Shown one piece after another: positions 51,885 through 62,311 of a stretch of DNA of 64,000 nucleotides (positions are counted from its first letter, which is position 1; the number at the start of each line of letters is the position of its first letter). Origin of the DNA: Paragonimus westermani (Eukaryota > Platyhelminthes > Trematoda > Plagiorchiida > Troglotrematidae); contig QNGE01000985.1 in the NCBI GenBank assembly GCA_008508345.1, forward strand, positions 116,633 to 180,632, given 5' to 3'. A program made the translations under genes and the position numbers. Below the pieces are notes generated by a model. That model had not been told where the DNA came from. It saw only the letters and a list, made by a program, of their open reading frames with translations, and ran no database searches.

Positions 51885-53102
51885 TAAGGATCTATTTAAC
51901 CAGCTACGATATCTCATCGAAAGATCAAAATATTCCATCACCAATGCTGTACAATCATTGAACAAACTAAAACACATGGCGATGTAAAAGACGAAACAAT
52001 GATTTTGTCAGACGTCACAGCACTCTTCACATCCATTGGTCTCACCCTAGACAAAAGGAAACCGCGAAAGATGCTGAAAGAAAATCCCCTACCGAATGAA
52101 TCAATGGAACCGGACAGCATATGCAATCTCATGGAGCTATGTTTGTCGACGTACTTCAAATTCAATGGTCAAATCTATGAACAACTTCAAGGAACTTTAA
52201 TGGGTTCGCCGAAATCCGGATTCATCGCAGAGGCAGTCATGCAGAGATTAGAGAATATCGCGCTACCAACGACCATGCAGAAACTCTGGATACAATGTGG
52301 AAAATACATTCGCAATCGTTAAACGCTGAGTGATTGAAGACATATACGGATTGCTAAACAACGTTTACAACAATATTGAATTTACGATGGAGACTGTAAC
52401 CGACAACCAATTACTGTTCCAAGATGTACCGATCAACCGCAAACCTGAAGGAACACTAGATACCTCAGTTTATCGCAAAGAAACACGCACATATCAACTC
52501 CTTATTTGTCGCAGCAATCACTCAATCTGCCATGAAAGGAACTGCATTCAAACTCTGTTCAAACGAGCTTAAACACATTGCAGCACCACGGAGCTCCGGG
52601 AAAAGGAAGAAAACTACCTATACCGCAACGAATACCCACGAAATTTCATCCGACATAGTCTATTGCGGAAATCTACTGAGCCATCAGCAAAACGAATTGC
52701 ACTACCATACATCAAAACCGTGTCAGAAATGAACATGAAACGTCTGAGAGCACGTGTTATCACGCTAGCGCGCAAGACAAGAGCAACAGTACAAAGGATA
52801 CTATCAAAACCAAAAGTACAACCTAAACTTTCAGAGAGAGCAAACGTTGTTTATAAAATACAATAATGCAATGACTGTGGACAACACTACGTCAACCAAA
52901 CCGGACGGAACCTATCGAAACGAATACATGAAAACGAACTGGCCATCAACAGGCACGATCAATTATCTCTGATCTCCTCCCACGAGGATGAGACTGGACA
53001 CTCCTTCAACTTGAATACCGCGGAAATCCTTACTCAGGCAAACACCGAACATACCAGAGAATTTCTCGAAGCTTGGTACTCATCAACCGGTTCAGTAAAC
53101 TG
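51885..53102 (+). pseudogene. PLE reverse transcriptase + GIY-YIG endonuclease, decayed
   Basis: In order: RYLIERSKYSITNAVQSL; a one-base frameshift; DVTALFTSI (RT palm motif with a catalytic Asp); TYFKFNGQIYEQLQGTLMGS-type motif B (52155-52210); then the catalytic YVDD site, replaced by NVEN in a shifted frame near 52296-52308. After the palm come VYRKETRTYQLLICRSNHS, a TAA near 52572, a connector (NEYPRNFIRHSLLRKS, LPYIKTVSE), and the GIY-YIG domain from about 52845: VVYKIQ, an in-frame TAA, CNDCGQHYVNQTGRNLSKRI. The YxG glycine is changed to Asn. The last block REFLEAWYSSTGSVN ends at a TGA at 53101-53103 and lies within the right arm. Several independent lesions, including loss of catalytic Asp residues, show that this copy is dead. 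Confidence 0.85.
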
Positions 53103-53487
53103 ACACACCGAGGTGGACACAATCTATGAGCCGATGCGAATCAAGGATTTGAGGAGACGTAGATGCCATCAAGCCCAAACGCAGCAACTTGAACTGATCA
53201 GACCAAAGTCGGAACCGGACAGTAGATAACCAATCTGTCAGAATTCCAAAATGAAGGATGACACACCCAGTCAATTCAAAACCAATCTGATTCGAGGTAA
53301 GAGTGCGGTAACGAAAGGGAGCAACCAATAAGACTCTAGCTCAAGGACTTCAGGGAATAACCGATCAGATATCGAGTCAGTGTTCAAGTGCAATAAAATC
53401 AACCAATGGTGGATCTGGCCGAAGGTCAACCACGACGGAAAGCGACCAGCCAGAATTCAGGTCATCAGGTCAACTCACTCTGCTATA
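52993..53487 (+). repeat. PLE right arm, sense orientation
   Basis: Exact inverted partner of 51320-51814. It carries the end of the endonuclease frame (stop near 53103) and then 3' untranslated sequence. The untranslated sequence contains five spaced copies of an AACCAATC-like motif and a degenerate hammerhead-like segment. The spacer between the two perfect arms is 1178 bp. Confidence 0.93.
53228..53415 (+). repeat. Spaced tandem motif in PLE 3' region
   Basis: AACCAATCTGTCAGAATT, AACCAATCTGATTCGAG, AACCAATAAGACTCTAG, AACCGATCAGATATCGAG and AACCAATGGTGGATC begin at about 53228, 53280, 53323, 53359 and 53401, a spacing of 36-52 bases. It is mirrored in the left arm. The role is unknown. Confidence 0.6.
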
Positions 53488-53535
53488 CAACCTAAATGCC
53501 AAGCTTGACGAACATACCAATACCGACAAGCTCAA

Positions 53536-53999
53536 CTGGCGTGCACCACTTCAGTTTGGTTAATTTCAGCGATTGGTACACGGGTTAATAGCAGAGTTTC
53601 AAATTTACAGTGGATATGTGGATATGCGCCCGACCATCGTCCACTAAAATTTTAGAAAGCCTTCCGTGAAGCGCAGTCAAAACACATTCCCATCATGCAT
53701 CGAACGGATGGAACGCTTCAGAGTTTAGAAACAAACCTCACATTTCCGGCACCGTTGGGAAATATGACAGGCAGTTGATTCTAACCTAATCTGAGTCCAA
53801 CAGCAGCAACCAAGGGAAGTGAAGAGAGAAGTTTGAGGTGGGCCCCAGCCCATTTGGCGACACACAAAAGCGCGCTAGTCGAGAATTGCATGGAAAGTTC
53901 GAGTGCACTGAACAGCTCTCGGAAAGGTCTAGATTAAACGACCTTGATAAATGATATTATAGATGAGTCCTCAGAAAAGGAGCAAAAATTCTCTGTGTG
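53536..53999. other. No feature seen
   Basis: Sequence between the PLE and the next repeat. No coding frame or similarity was recognised. Confidence 0.4.
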
Positions 54000-54146
54000 C
54001 AATTAGTTGCATGATTAAAGAAAGTTGCACTGAGTTCATATCAGACTTCTCATAGCAGGCGTACACAGAAGCGTGAGTACAGGACAGACAGGCGATAAAG
54101 CACGGTTGCAGCCGAGGTACTTAGAGAAGCCATACGATCTCTGGTC
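54000..54146 (+). repeat. Dispersed repeat, copy 2 (partner at 30.8 kb)
   Basis: Aligns with 30788-30950 through GTTGCAYGATT, CTGAGTTCA, ACAGACAGGCGATAAAG and TTAGAGAAGCCATACGATC. The match ends where the 3' tail of the minus-strand CR1 copy C begins, suggesting that CR1 inserted into or beside this repeat. Confidence 0.55.
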
Positions 54147-55335
54147 TCAACAAGGTGCCCGGATTCAGTCGGTTTTCCTTGATCAGTGTCAGCGGGCGTC
54201 CGTTGATCCGAAAAGAACTATTTGAAAACAGGATGCACCACCACTCTTGGGGATTACATCAAGCATCAATAACAGAGTAGGATTACCCGAATAATGAACT
54301 TTTGGGTCAAAAAGATTCAAACGGTTTTTCAAAGCGGTCCCTAGAGGCGCTGCTGACGACTGCAGATGTGGAGCTGTTCGAAAGGTTAACGCCCTGGTAA
54401 ATAAAGAACTCCCGCCCCAGAAAGGTCTTCGGATGGAGCTCGGAAATATTCCCGTTATATCATCGCTGGCCGTCGCCATTCACTACAGTGAAGAACTTTT
54501 CTACGGAACCCACCCTAAAGAAGATGTGTGTGGGAATTGAGCCACCGCGGAGTTGTCGAAATTCAAATGGATATGGATCAAGTATTTCAAGTCTAGACTC
54601 CTACGTGATACTTCTAAGCCCCCTGACTGGTTTGGAAACCGTGCGCCGAACCTGCTCAACAACTGTTATCTTTCTTCAGGTCGGTATACCCAACCTGACT
54701 GACAAACCCGAAGAGCGGTGTTATATAAACCCCGTAAATCACTTGAATTACGGAGAAAATTAGGCTAAGCAATCCTAATGGCGGCGGACACCTTCATTAC
54801 CGCCACTTCACTGTGATACGCGTAGGATAAGTTAACCGACAGTCAGACGCCCATATCATTCTTCAGGTAGATTTCCACGATGTTTACTGTGCTGAACGCA
54901 CTATAAATCATAAATGCATTGCCAGAATCCCCTCCTAGTGACATGTGAGTACACTTACATTCGTTTGGTTGGACAATTCAGTCATTCGGCCAGCGCTTAA
55001 TTCTGGTAAGACCTCTCTTTTTGTGCACTGGGGCCAGTGGCAATCTATTTTTCAGTTCATTGGCATATAGGCGGGCTCTGCTAGAAATATTGTCGAGAAG
55101 GTTTTTGACCTAAGTCAGGAAAAAGAGAAGACCCAGTGCTGACTGTTGGGGAACTCCCGCAGGACTTGAAAGGAAGGACAAAACAGTTGCTCCTGATTTA
55201 CCTCTAAAAGTTCCTCCATCACGAAAAGAGGTGATCCAACGAAGAACCTCGCCATGGATACCACAGGCTTCCAGTTTGTAACTGTGGGAGCCATTTGGAA
55301 CACGGTCAAAAGCCTGGGCTGTTCGGTTCATTTCA
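54147..55335 (-). mobile_element. CR1-like element, copy C, 5'-truncated
   Basis: Minus-strand copy starting in the RT palm: AQAFDRVPNGSHSYKLEACG, then VLRWITSFRDGGTF, then AGVPQQSALG (matching GVPQGSVLGP), then YANE (55056-55067) in place of the catalytic YADD, then MSLGGDSGNAFMI, almost identical to copy A. The C-terminal part (54780-54300) is badly frameshifted. The 3' tail is AGTGGTGGTGCATCCTGTTTT, then an AAACCGACTGAATCC block. Upstream of about 55335 the similarity stops, giving the usual 5' truncation of target-primed insertion. Both active-site Asp residues are lost. Confidence 0.8.
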
Positions 55336-56060
55336 ACTCACAGCACATAGCGACTAGTATCTTGGCAGTCCAGTTTATTGCGCCGGTAGGCAACGGCTTC
55401 CCGCACTTTGATTTCAAAGTACCCGCCCCATGCGTAACCCATGAGCACAGGTCGTCAGGCTTGTTTATAAGGAAAAGAAAACAAAAATGAGAGGACGAGA
55501 AACAGTTTGCGTGCAATCCGTTAATAAGATGAAGACAACCTCATGTAGATGGCCACGCACATGTACATACTGTTTGTAAACCCGCACTCATCGCGCCTCC
55601 CTTGTCCTGCAGCTCAGTAACTTGACGCAGAGTCGAAACCAACAAGCGCGCGCGGATTGAAAATGAATTGTTCGGTGGAGCACGCTGCTGTTTCGTTGGG
55701 GCCTTCCTGAGTCCTCTTTTATATAAATCGTGTGCGTTGCTTAGTGAATCTTTGGCTCATGCTTGTTTGTGTTCTTCCTTTTAGAGGAGCGTTTGTTGGA
55801 ACCTCTACCTCGAAAGAGAGTTGTTCCTTGGTGCCTCCATATTCCCCAAAGTTGATTTGCAACTGCCGCGAACATTTGGAGTTAAACTCGTACGTTACAG
55901 TGGGGCATTTCATCTGTTAAATGTCACAACATGTGGATTCGACTACCAGTGCTTGAACAATACTTTCTCATAGTAAGAGTTGTTTGTGGCTTTCAATCAC
56001 CAAACACTTCCGACGATGGCGTTTTTTGCAAGGTCAGAAAACTAATCTAACTTATTCTAA
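55336..56060. other. No feature seen
   Basis: Short frames on both strands only. Two complementary open frames of about 62-64 codons at 55.72-55.92 kb have no recognisable features. Confidence 0.4.
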
Positions 56061-56800
56061 AAATGTCCTCGTGATTCATAATGCGTTCGGCACTGTAAAT
56101 ATCACTGCAATCGATCTCAAGTAAAACCTGGGTGTAGAGATGTCACCTATATTATCCTTCGCGTACTTTCTTGAAGTGAGGGCGAAAATGGATCTGATAC
56201 CCCAACGATGGCCAGGCGTACTCGCATAAATGAAGAAGTCATTCAAACTATTTGTGGGACTTATGCAAGAATGCCACCAGGGTGTGCTAATCAGGTCGTG
56301 TGTACTGATCTAGAGAAAAACGTGCTGGCCTTTCAGGATGCCAAGCACGCTTCTACCAAACTTTTCAAGGGCATATCAGTCTTAACTTGAGGCCGTTGGG
56401 CTGCATTCAATTGAATTCCGGTGGCTCATTGGTTCTTTGATTCTCCAGCATTTCTTTCTAGGGTGTGTCTGATAGACAAGTTCTCCATCATGGTAGATGG
56501 CGACGGCCAGCGAAGCATTCTTCAAACACTAGTTCCTTTTCCATAGGGCTACTAGCCAGCGGAACACTCTTCCCTAAAAGGGCGCCAGGTACGCTTCTGC
56601 AGCTCGCTTTCAAGCAGTGCTACATTCTAAATTGCTCAAAAAGGGTTAGTGATCATTCTCTATACTTCGTAATAACCGCAACCTGTGAGAACGGTGGTAT
56701 ACTCTGTTTTCAACTATTCCTCTTCTTGTCAGCGGATGCCCGCATGACATAAAACAAGGCAAACCGACTAAATCCAGATGTCTTGGACCCCTTGTATCGA
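56061..56800 (+). mobile_element. CR1-like element, copy D, 3' part only
   Basis: Starts in the RT after the active site: HNAFGTVNITAIDLK, matching the copy A segment around SAFSTVDILRIHLKK. It continues as ARRTRINEEVIQTICGTYAR and CANQVVCTDLEKNVLAFQ, then the decayed C-terminus. The tail is AACGGTGGTATACTCTGTTTT near 56693, followed by GTCAGCGGATGCCCGC and AAACCGACTAAATCC, as in the other copies. It is shifted across frames several times, including near 56200 and 56395. Confidence 0.75.
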
Positions 56801-57244
56801 CCCCATGTGCTGAACTGTGAATCGATGTACACCAGTGCGTCCTTTACCTAAAGGCTATTTTTTACTTTTTCAAGTGGTCACGTGGTCTCTGTGGCTTCTA
56901 CACACCGCATCTTTATGGCAACATAAGTTTGACGCATCCTTCTTCCTACCTCAGTCAACGCCCGTCGTTTCTTTGGTTGAACGGACTCTGTCGATTAACG
57001 CGAGTATAAGGCGCTCAGTCATTTTTGCACCGCTTTTCGAACCAAACCTTGCTTCCACCAATACACTGTCCTTCTCTCCATTTCCGTGATCGCCGGTTAC
57101 ATGAGAGGCCCTATCCTGCTAACGTAGTGTATGTAACGATAAGCAAGTCACATCGGTTGTTATTATATCGACAACGTTCGCGTCTTTATTTCATAGTTTC
57201 ATTTACCATACGGAATTCTCCAGCCTAGCCACTTCATATCTTCA
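56801..57244. other. No feature seen
   Basis: Open plus-strand frames at 56817-57228 have no recognisable domain. The stretch lies between two CR1 3' tails that point toward each other. Confidence 0.4.
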
Positions 57245-57600
57245 TTAAGGCAGCGATCTAAAACAGGGTGTAGCGCCGCCTTCGTCTTCAGCAGAAAGAG
57301 GCCTGGTACCTTTTCAAAACGGTTCCCAGAAGAGCAACCAAAACATCGAACAAGAGGTGGCTGCAGCTATCGACAACCGCTTAAGTGAAAAACTCTCGTC
57401 ATAAGAAGGCCCCACGAGGCATCTTGAGGAGTTTTCTGTTTAGGATCTCGAGGGCTTGGAGAGGAGAGTAGTAAGAAAAATCCCTGACGAAATCCGTAGC
57501 CGTAGTAAAATTATCTCAATGTTTCCAGTGGGCAACCGAACTTTTGTCAGGATCTTGAGTAAACCGGAAGCCAGTGTGGGCCAGCAGTCGAACTAGCGAC
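57245..57600 (-). mobile_element. CR1-like 3' end, copy E
   Basis: Minus-strand tail GGCGGCGCTACACCCTGTTTT near 57275-57254, preceded by a decayed C-terminal domain region that is not readable in one frame. It may be the 3' end of copy F, which lies upstream on the same strand, separated by about 1.3 kb of unrelated or decayed sequence. Confidence 0.5.
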
Positions 57601-58880
57601 AGAACAACACAGGAGGTGCCTAGGCATTCAAGTCACAGATGCACTTATTACTTCTTCTGGATATCCCGCAGATATGACTCTAACTCTGAGAGCGCTATAT
57701 TGGCCAAAATTCCCCATCGTTAACCCATTCCCATTGGCGTTTTTTCTGTTACTTTCGGTCATATTTCATCCACATTATCGACTCATCGCAAAAGGTGCTA
57801 GGGTCGCAACAGGTCTGGTATGAAGTATGAGTGTCTAAGCTGCGAATACTAATTCATGCCACTCAACTTATAATCCTTTGAATGAACGAAGTTATCGAAA
57901 TGTAAAAAACTGCTCACCACGGTGAAAAGTGTCACCAAACCCGATTGTTTATGTTGCAAAATTAGCTACGTTTGAGTGGCCACAGATTCACAAACGGTAA
58001 TCAGTTCATTAGGTAGATTCCCTGCCAAGTTGGTAGCGGCCCTGCACGTAGACGTAATTAGGATTGAGTTAGACATATTAGACCAACCTTATTCTTAGTT
58101 CGTACTGCTCAAGGGTACAATTTTCCTTATACTATTTGGGCCAACCAGGATTCTCACTATACATTCATCACTATACATTCACTATATATTCACTATACAT
58201 CCATCACTATACATTCATCGATCGATCGCTGTAGAAACGTACGACTTCCACAAAAAACGTGATCCGGTCAATCTCCGGATTACGCTAATTAAGCATCAGG
58301 ACATGGGCAGGTGTAGGCCCCCATCCACTGTTACATTGAAAAGCGAGATTGAAAGTGATTAGGCCAACGCGCAGTCTGCAAAACTTAATTGGAAGTAGAT
58401 CAGTAGTTTTTGGAAAAAATTCCTAGGCAAAGTACCACACGCTAGTGGCCGTTTTGCTGGACACGTTCGATAGTAGTCTTTTTTTCTCGGATCAGTGTAC
58501 ACAACTTGATTAGTGTGTACAAGCAGTAATCTTATATATCATACCTGATTTTGTTGGGGAAGGCTAATCATTTCAGTCCAAGAGTTTCAAACCCCACTTT
58601 AGTGGTGGCGGTGGGAGGAAGGTAAACTAGACGACTGTCAATCCCGTAGTTCTTTCTTCAGGTCAAATTCCGATATATCTGCCGCAATTTGCTCACTACA
58701 TATTATGAATTTCCACTCTCGAACAACATAACTGCACGTTTGCCGCGGTTCACAGAAAAGTCTCGTCATGTGACCGAGATTTTACACAATCAAGATCAGT
58801 TAACCATGCGTTTAGATGGGGGTAACACTCCAGACTTTCAGGGTGTTACCATGAAAGAGAACGTTGCTAGAAATGATATG
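57601..58880. other. Decayed or unrelated sequence, no gene seen
   Basis: Contains the short tandem repeat at 58153-58228. It could be inserted sequence that splits copies E and F, or unreadable CR1 RT sequence. Confidence 0.35.
58153..58228. repeat. Short tandem repeat, ATCACTATACATTC-like unit
   Basis: About five imperfect units (CACTATACATTC with ATCA or similar joins) ending in GATCGATCGATC. Confidence 0.85.
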
Positions 58881-60620
58881 GATCAGGCATGGATCCCCGG
58901 GGTGCTCCAGCTGAGATCAGGGGGTGGGGAATATGGATTAGATCCATCTTCTACCGGCAAAACTTCTGCTACACAGATAGGATGTAATTCAACGAAGAGT
59001 CTCCGCTTGGACGTCGCTAGTTTACAGTTCTTGTATAACAGGACCGCACTCGGCGTGGACGAAGTCACTAGCAAAATCAAATGAAATGGCATGATGAGTA
59101 CGGTCTTCGTTTCTCGTTTTTGCTACGTCATCAATGAATATAGTTGTTGTGCATGACGGCTCGAGAAGGAGGACGTGTTGAGTAGAGATGTTCGTTTAGA
59201 AGAAATGCTTGTGATGGCGCGTTTCAACAGGCATTACAGGGGACCTTACGTGGGATTTCGGCGGAGTTAAAGGTCCGATAGCCAGGGGAAAAACACTGAT
59301 CGCCCGCCTTTGATAGAGATGTGGCAGTGGCCTCTTCTGGTAACTTCGGAAGAGTGCTAACCAGAACTGTCACCTTTGCCATACCGAACGTCGCTTCTCT
59401 GGGTGTTACAAGAGAGATGGCTTCTGGTCCCGCTGCACCTTGAGGGGTCACTTCAAATAAAACTTGCTCAACATTGTGCACAAAGACGTTGGTTTTCGGG
59501 AGTACGTGTTAGGAGTTTCACCACTGAAGAGTCAGGTGCCAGTCAAGCAGAAGTGTCTCATATACCCTGAGCACCTCGAGGAGGAGTTTCCTACGTTGGG
59601 TGAACTCGGAAGGAACTCTGGAAATCTACTTTCGTATGATCACCCACAGAGTCTCGTTTGCATATAGGAGGTGTATTGGCAGGATTTCCTTTCGAAGGTG
59701 TTCAAAATGTCTCAAGTGGCTCTGCCCGATGAATTGCCAATTCCCCGAAAATTTCATCATGCAAAATCTCAAACAAAGTTCAGTTGTAACTGGCCTTCAA
59801 AGTTGAAATGATCATGTATATCTACAGCCTCCACGGGCGTTCTCGGTTTCCGTACCAACTTTTGTTGCCATTACAAGTATCTACCGTCGGGACTTTTGTC
59901 CTCTTCACTCTATTTGACCTTGGTTTGTTATGCGTCACAAGCCGTAGAAGTAGGAACGAGATTTTGACCACGTTATTTTTGGACTGGACGACACAAAGAA
60001 ACTTTGTTTGAAGACCAGTCTTTTCCCAGGATTTAAATACTGGTCTTGAAAACGTGGTTCGGCCTAGAAGTTCTAAATTATTTCTAATTACCTCGTAGTC
60101 TGTTGTTTATTGTCGTTAGCCGTCGTTTCGTTATCCACCGTTTCATCCACCATTGTCCTCTATACGTTCAGTGCTGATAGGCTATGACCGTGGTTACAAC
60201 AGGTTCCTAGTTACTCAGATTTGCCCATTAGCCTCTAATTAGAGCACACAAGAAAGCAGGCGTGTTTTTTGAGAAGGGAAAGAGCGATAAAGGAAGTTCC
60301 ATAATATTCGAGGAGCAAACGCCCCATTCGTTCTATGGATAAATACTTCAAAATCGATAGGTTTAGTCCACTGCGTCTGGTCCTGAGAACAAGTTCATTT
60401 GAGCAGCGCCTCAGTGTTCACCTCTGACTTCTGGAAGTCTCCAATTGAAGTCTTCGTTATATCCTTTGAAACCATTAACATAAGATTACTAGGAAGTGGT
60501 CACTGTCTCAACAGTGGTTTGACGACCGCCACATGTAGTGCGTGATGTCAACTGGTAACAACCTGATCAAGCAGAGTGCGTCTACCTTAGATAGTGTCCT
60601 GTAGGTTGTTTGAAATGTTG
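58881..60620 (-). mobile_element. CR1-like element, copy F, old
   Basis: On the minus strand, endonuclease C-terminal sequence is faintly readable at 60600-60480 (a DSDHF block like GKSDH). RT follows at 59481-59224: VEQVLFEVTPQGAAGPEAIS, then LPEEATATSLSKAGDQCF, then PGYRTFNS (matching NYRPVSL). At 59130-58985 HHAISFDFASDFVHAECGPV follows, matching the DFAKAFD palm motif. The plus-strand 131-codon frame at 58689-59084 overlaps this and is probably a shadow. Extra sequence of about 400 bp lies between endonuclease and RT relative to copy A. Confidence 0.6.
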
Positions 60621-60844
60621 CGTCTACACTTCTTCACAAAATTCACAACCACGGACTTCGAATATCAGTGGTCAGAGTTCTCTTGTGACTTGGACAACAC
60701 GAGTTCGGATGCGTTTAATCGTTCAAACCAAGAGGGCGGGCGAAACAGTTTAATGCAGCGGGATCAACCTCGCTATCGAATGAGTTGTATGATGGCGAAC
60801 AATATGTAATGCCAAGGTGCAGCATGTCACCACCAAGAAGATGG

Positions 60845-61089
60845 AATTAGAAACAGGATGCATCGTTTTTCAGAGAGATGACTTTCAGAGCGACAAACTG
60901 CGCAGGTAGCTTCCGGTCTGAAAAGACACTGAAGCTCCTCGTGTGTTCACGAGATGAGTCTGTTTGGAACATAACAATCGCCGTCGCTGAACTCCGCAGA
61001 ATTCCGGGTCTTCCTGAGAGATAAAATGTGGTGGCTAGTGTAGTGGACCAACTGTTTCCCTTCAGACAGTGACTACCACGTTCAGACAC
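60845..61089 (-). mobile_element. Possible CR1 3' tail, copy G
   Basis: Minus-strand ACGATGCATCCTGTTT, closest to the copy C tail, preceded by an 80-codon frame that does not align clearly with the CR1 C-terminus. Only the tail is supported. Confidence 0.3.
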
Positions 61090-62310
61090 TTATTAGGCAG
61101 AGACAGAACAACACTTGAAAAAGAAAGACAAAGGAATCCTGACAGCGAGGGGAAGTGCAGGGACGACGAATGTGGTTCGCATGGCTTGTTAGAGGATGGC
61201 CGGCGCTTCAATACAGCTTGAGCGTGTGTGAGTGGCCTTATGGACGATTCTCCTCACATTGTTAGACCGACGCTGAGAAACTGCGGATCGCTTCAGCTTC
61301 CATAGGCACTGGAATGTGTCGGGAAGTTTTGCACATGTAAAACTGAGTGATATTTTGTGTTGTAGAAAGATTCAGTAAGAAGTAACTCCACACCACCTAT
61401 TTTATCAAATTTTTTTGATTCCAAGTATTATCGTCTCAGAGGTATGTATCTCAAACTTTTCTCACTAAAATTGAATTTTCCATTCATACAATGTCTGCTT
61501 TGTTGCCCTATTCACATAGCTGAATCATCGTACAATTTAGAATTTTGGTGTTCAAATGTGTATATGCTTAAAAATCAGTACGTTGATCGCGCTCTCCTGA
61601 GCGTGTTTCTCAAAAATGCGCCCGGAAGTGTGCCGTTATACTCGGGGATTCGACAATTAAAGCAGAAGCATGCGAAATGGGAGAACGTAGAAAGACGACG
61701 TGAACTATGACAATCAGTGAACTATGTATACCTTCGAGAAAACTCTTGGGTGGCGTTTAAGAGCCCGTGTTAGTTAGTGAACTATACTGCGCTAGCAAAA
61801 AGCTGTTATCACACTGCGCAAAAAAATCAACTAGCAGTTTTCTCTGTCTTCTACGATTCATCTGCATGAAAGCTTATGATCTCGTCAAAAGCTCGGACTT
61901 CTTGGAGTCACTCATCACTAGTTCTTAGCCGGCGCTCAAGACTTGTTAGTTTTGTAGCAGGTGAAACAGCCAATTGCAACCACAAGCATCCAGGTGTGAC
62001 TATCTCATCAACTTACAGGACAGTCTGCGTGATCCACTGGTTGCTGGTATTAGCTTGCCAGATTTATAACAGAAACAAGATACTTGTCTTGTTTCATGAT
62101 CAAAAGTTTTGGATTATGTGTAAGTTGTGTGAACGGCGTGGAGATTTAAAAAATTTGCGAAGAACACTAAGGTGTTTTTGTGCAATTGTTCCGAAGACAG
62201 TCATCAGGCCCCACACAAGATAACACATTCAACTCACATACTGATTTCCGTGCGCCAAGATAACTCACTCCGTTTTCCGAAGAAAGTAATCCGAAAAGAG
62301 TTCCACAACA
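61090..62310. other. No feature recognised
   Basis: Frames at 61444-61710 and 61876-62223 on the plus strand have no visible domain. The latter could be decayed gag of the Ty3/gypsy remnant that follows, but no gag feature can be pointed to. Confidence 0.35.
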
Positions 62311-62311
62311 A

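Larger units (their letters stand above)
51176..53535 (+). mobile_element. Penelope-like element (PLE) with inverted terminal arms
   Basis: The core encodes a PLE reverse transcriptase followed by a GIY-YIG endonuclease on the plus strand. The flanks are inverted copies of the element's 3' end (left 51176-51850, right 52966-53535), an arrangement known for Penelope terminal repeats. PLEs are a separate retroelement class related to telomerase RT. The N-terminal third of the ORF is absent: protein similarity begins at RYLIERSKYSITNAVQSL near 51908, directly after the left arm. The ORF has stops and frameshifts. The arms contain an antisense open frame of 78 codons, identical in both, which I regard as a by-product. 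Confidence 0.88.

Noticed and set aside
51479..53328. An identical 78-codon open frame at 51479-51715 (+) and 53092-53328 (-)
   Set aside because: It is the antisense of the PLE 3' region carried in both perfect inverted arms. Identity reflects the duplicated DNA, not a conserved protein.
58689..59084. 131-codon plus-strand frame
   Set aside because: Its 3' half overlaps readable CR1 RT on the minus strand, and the frame has no recognisable features of its own.
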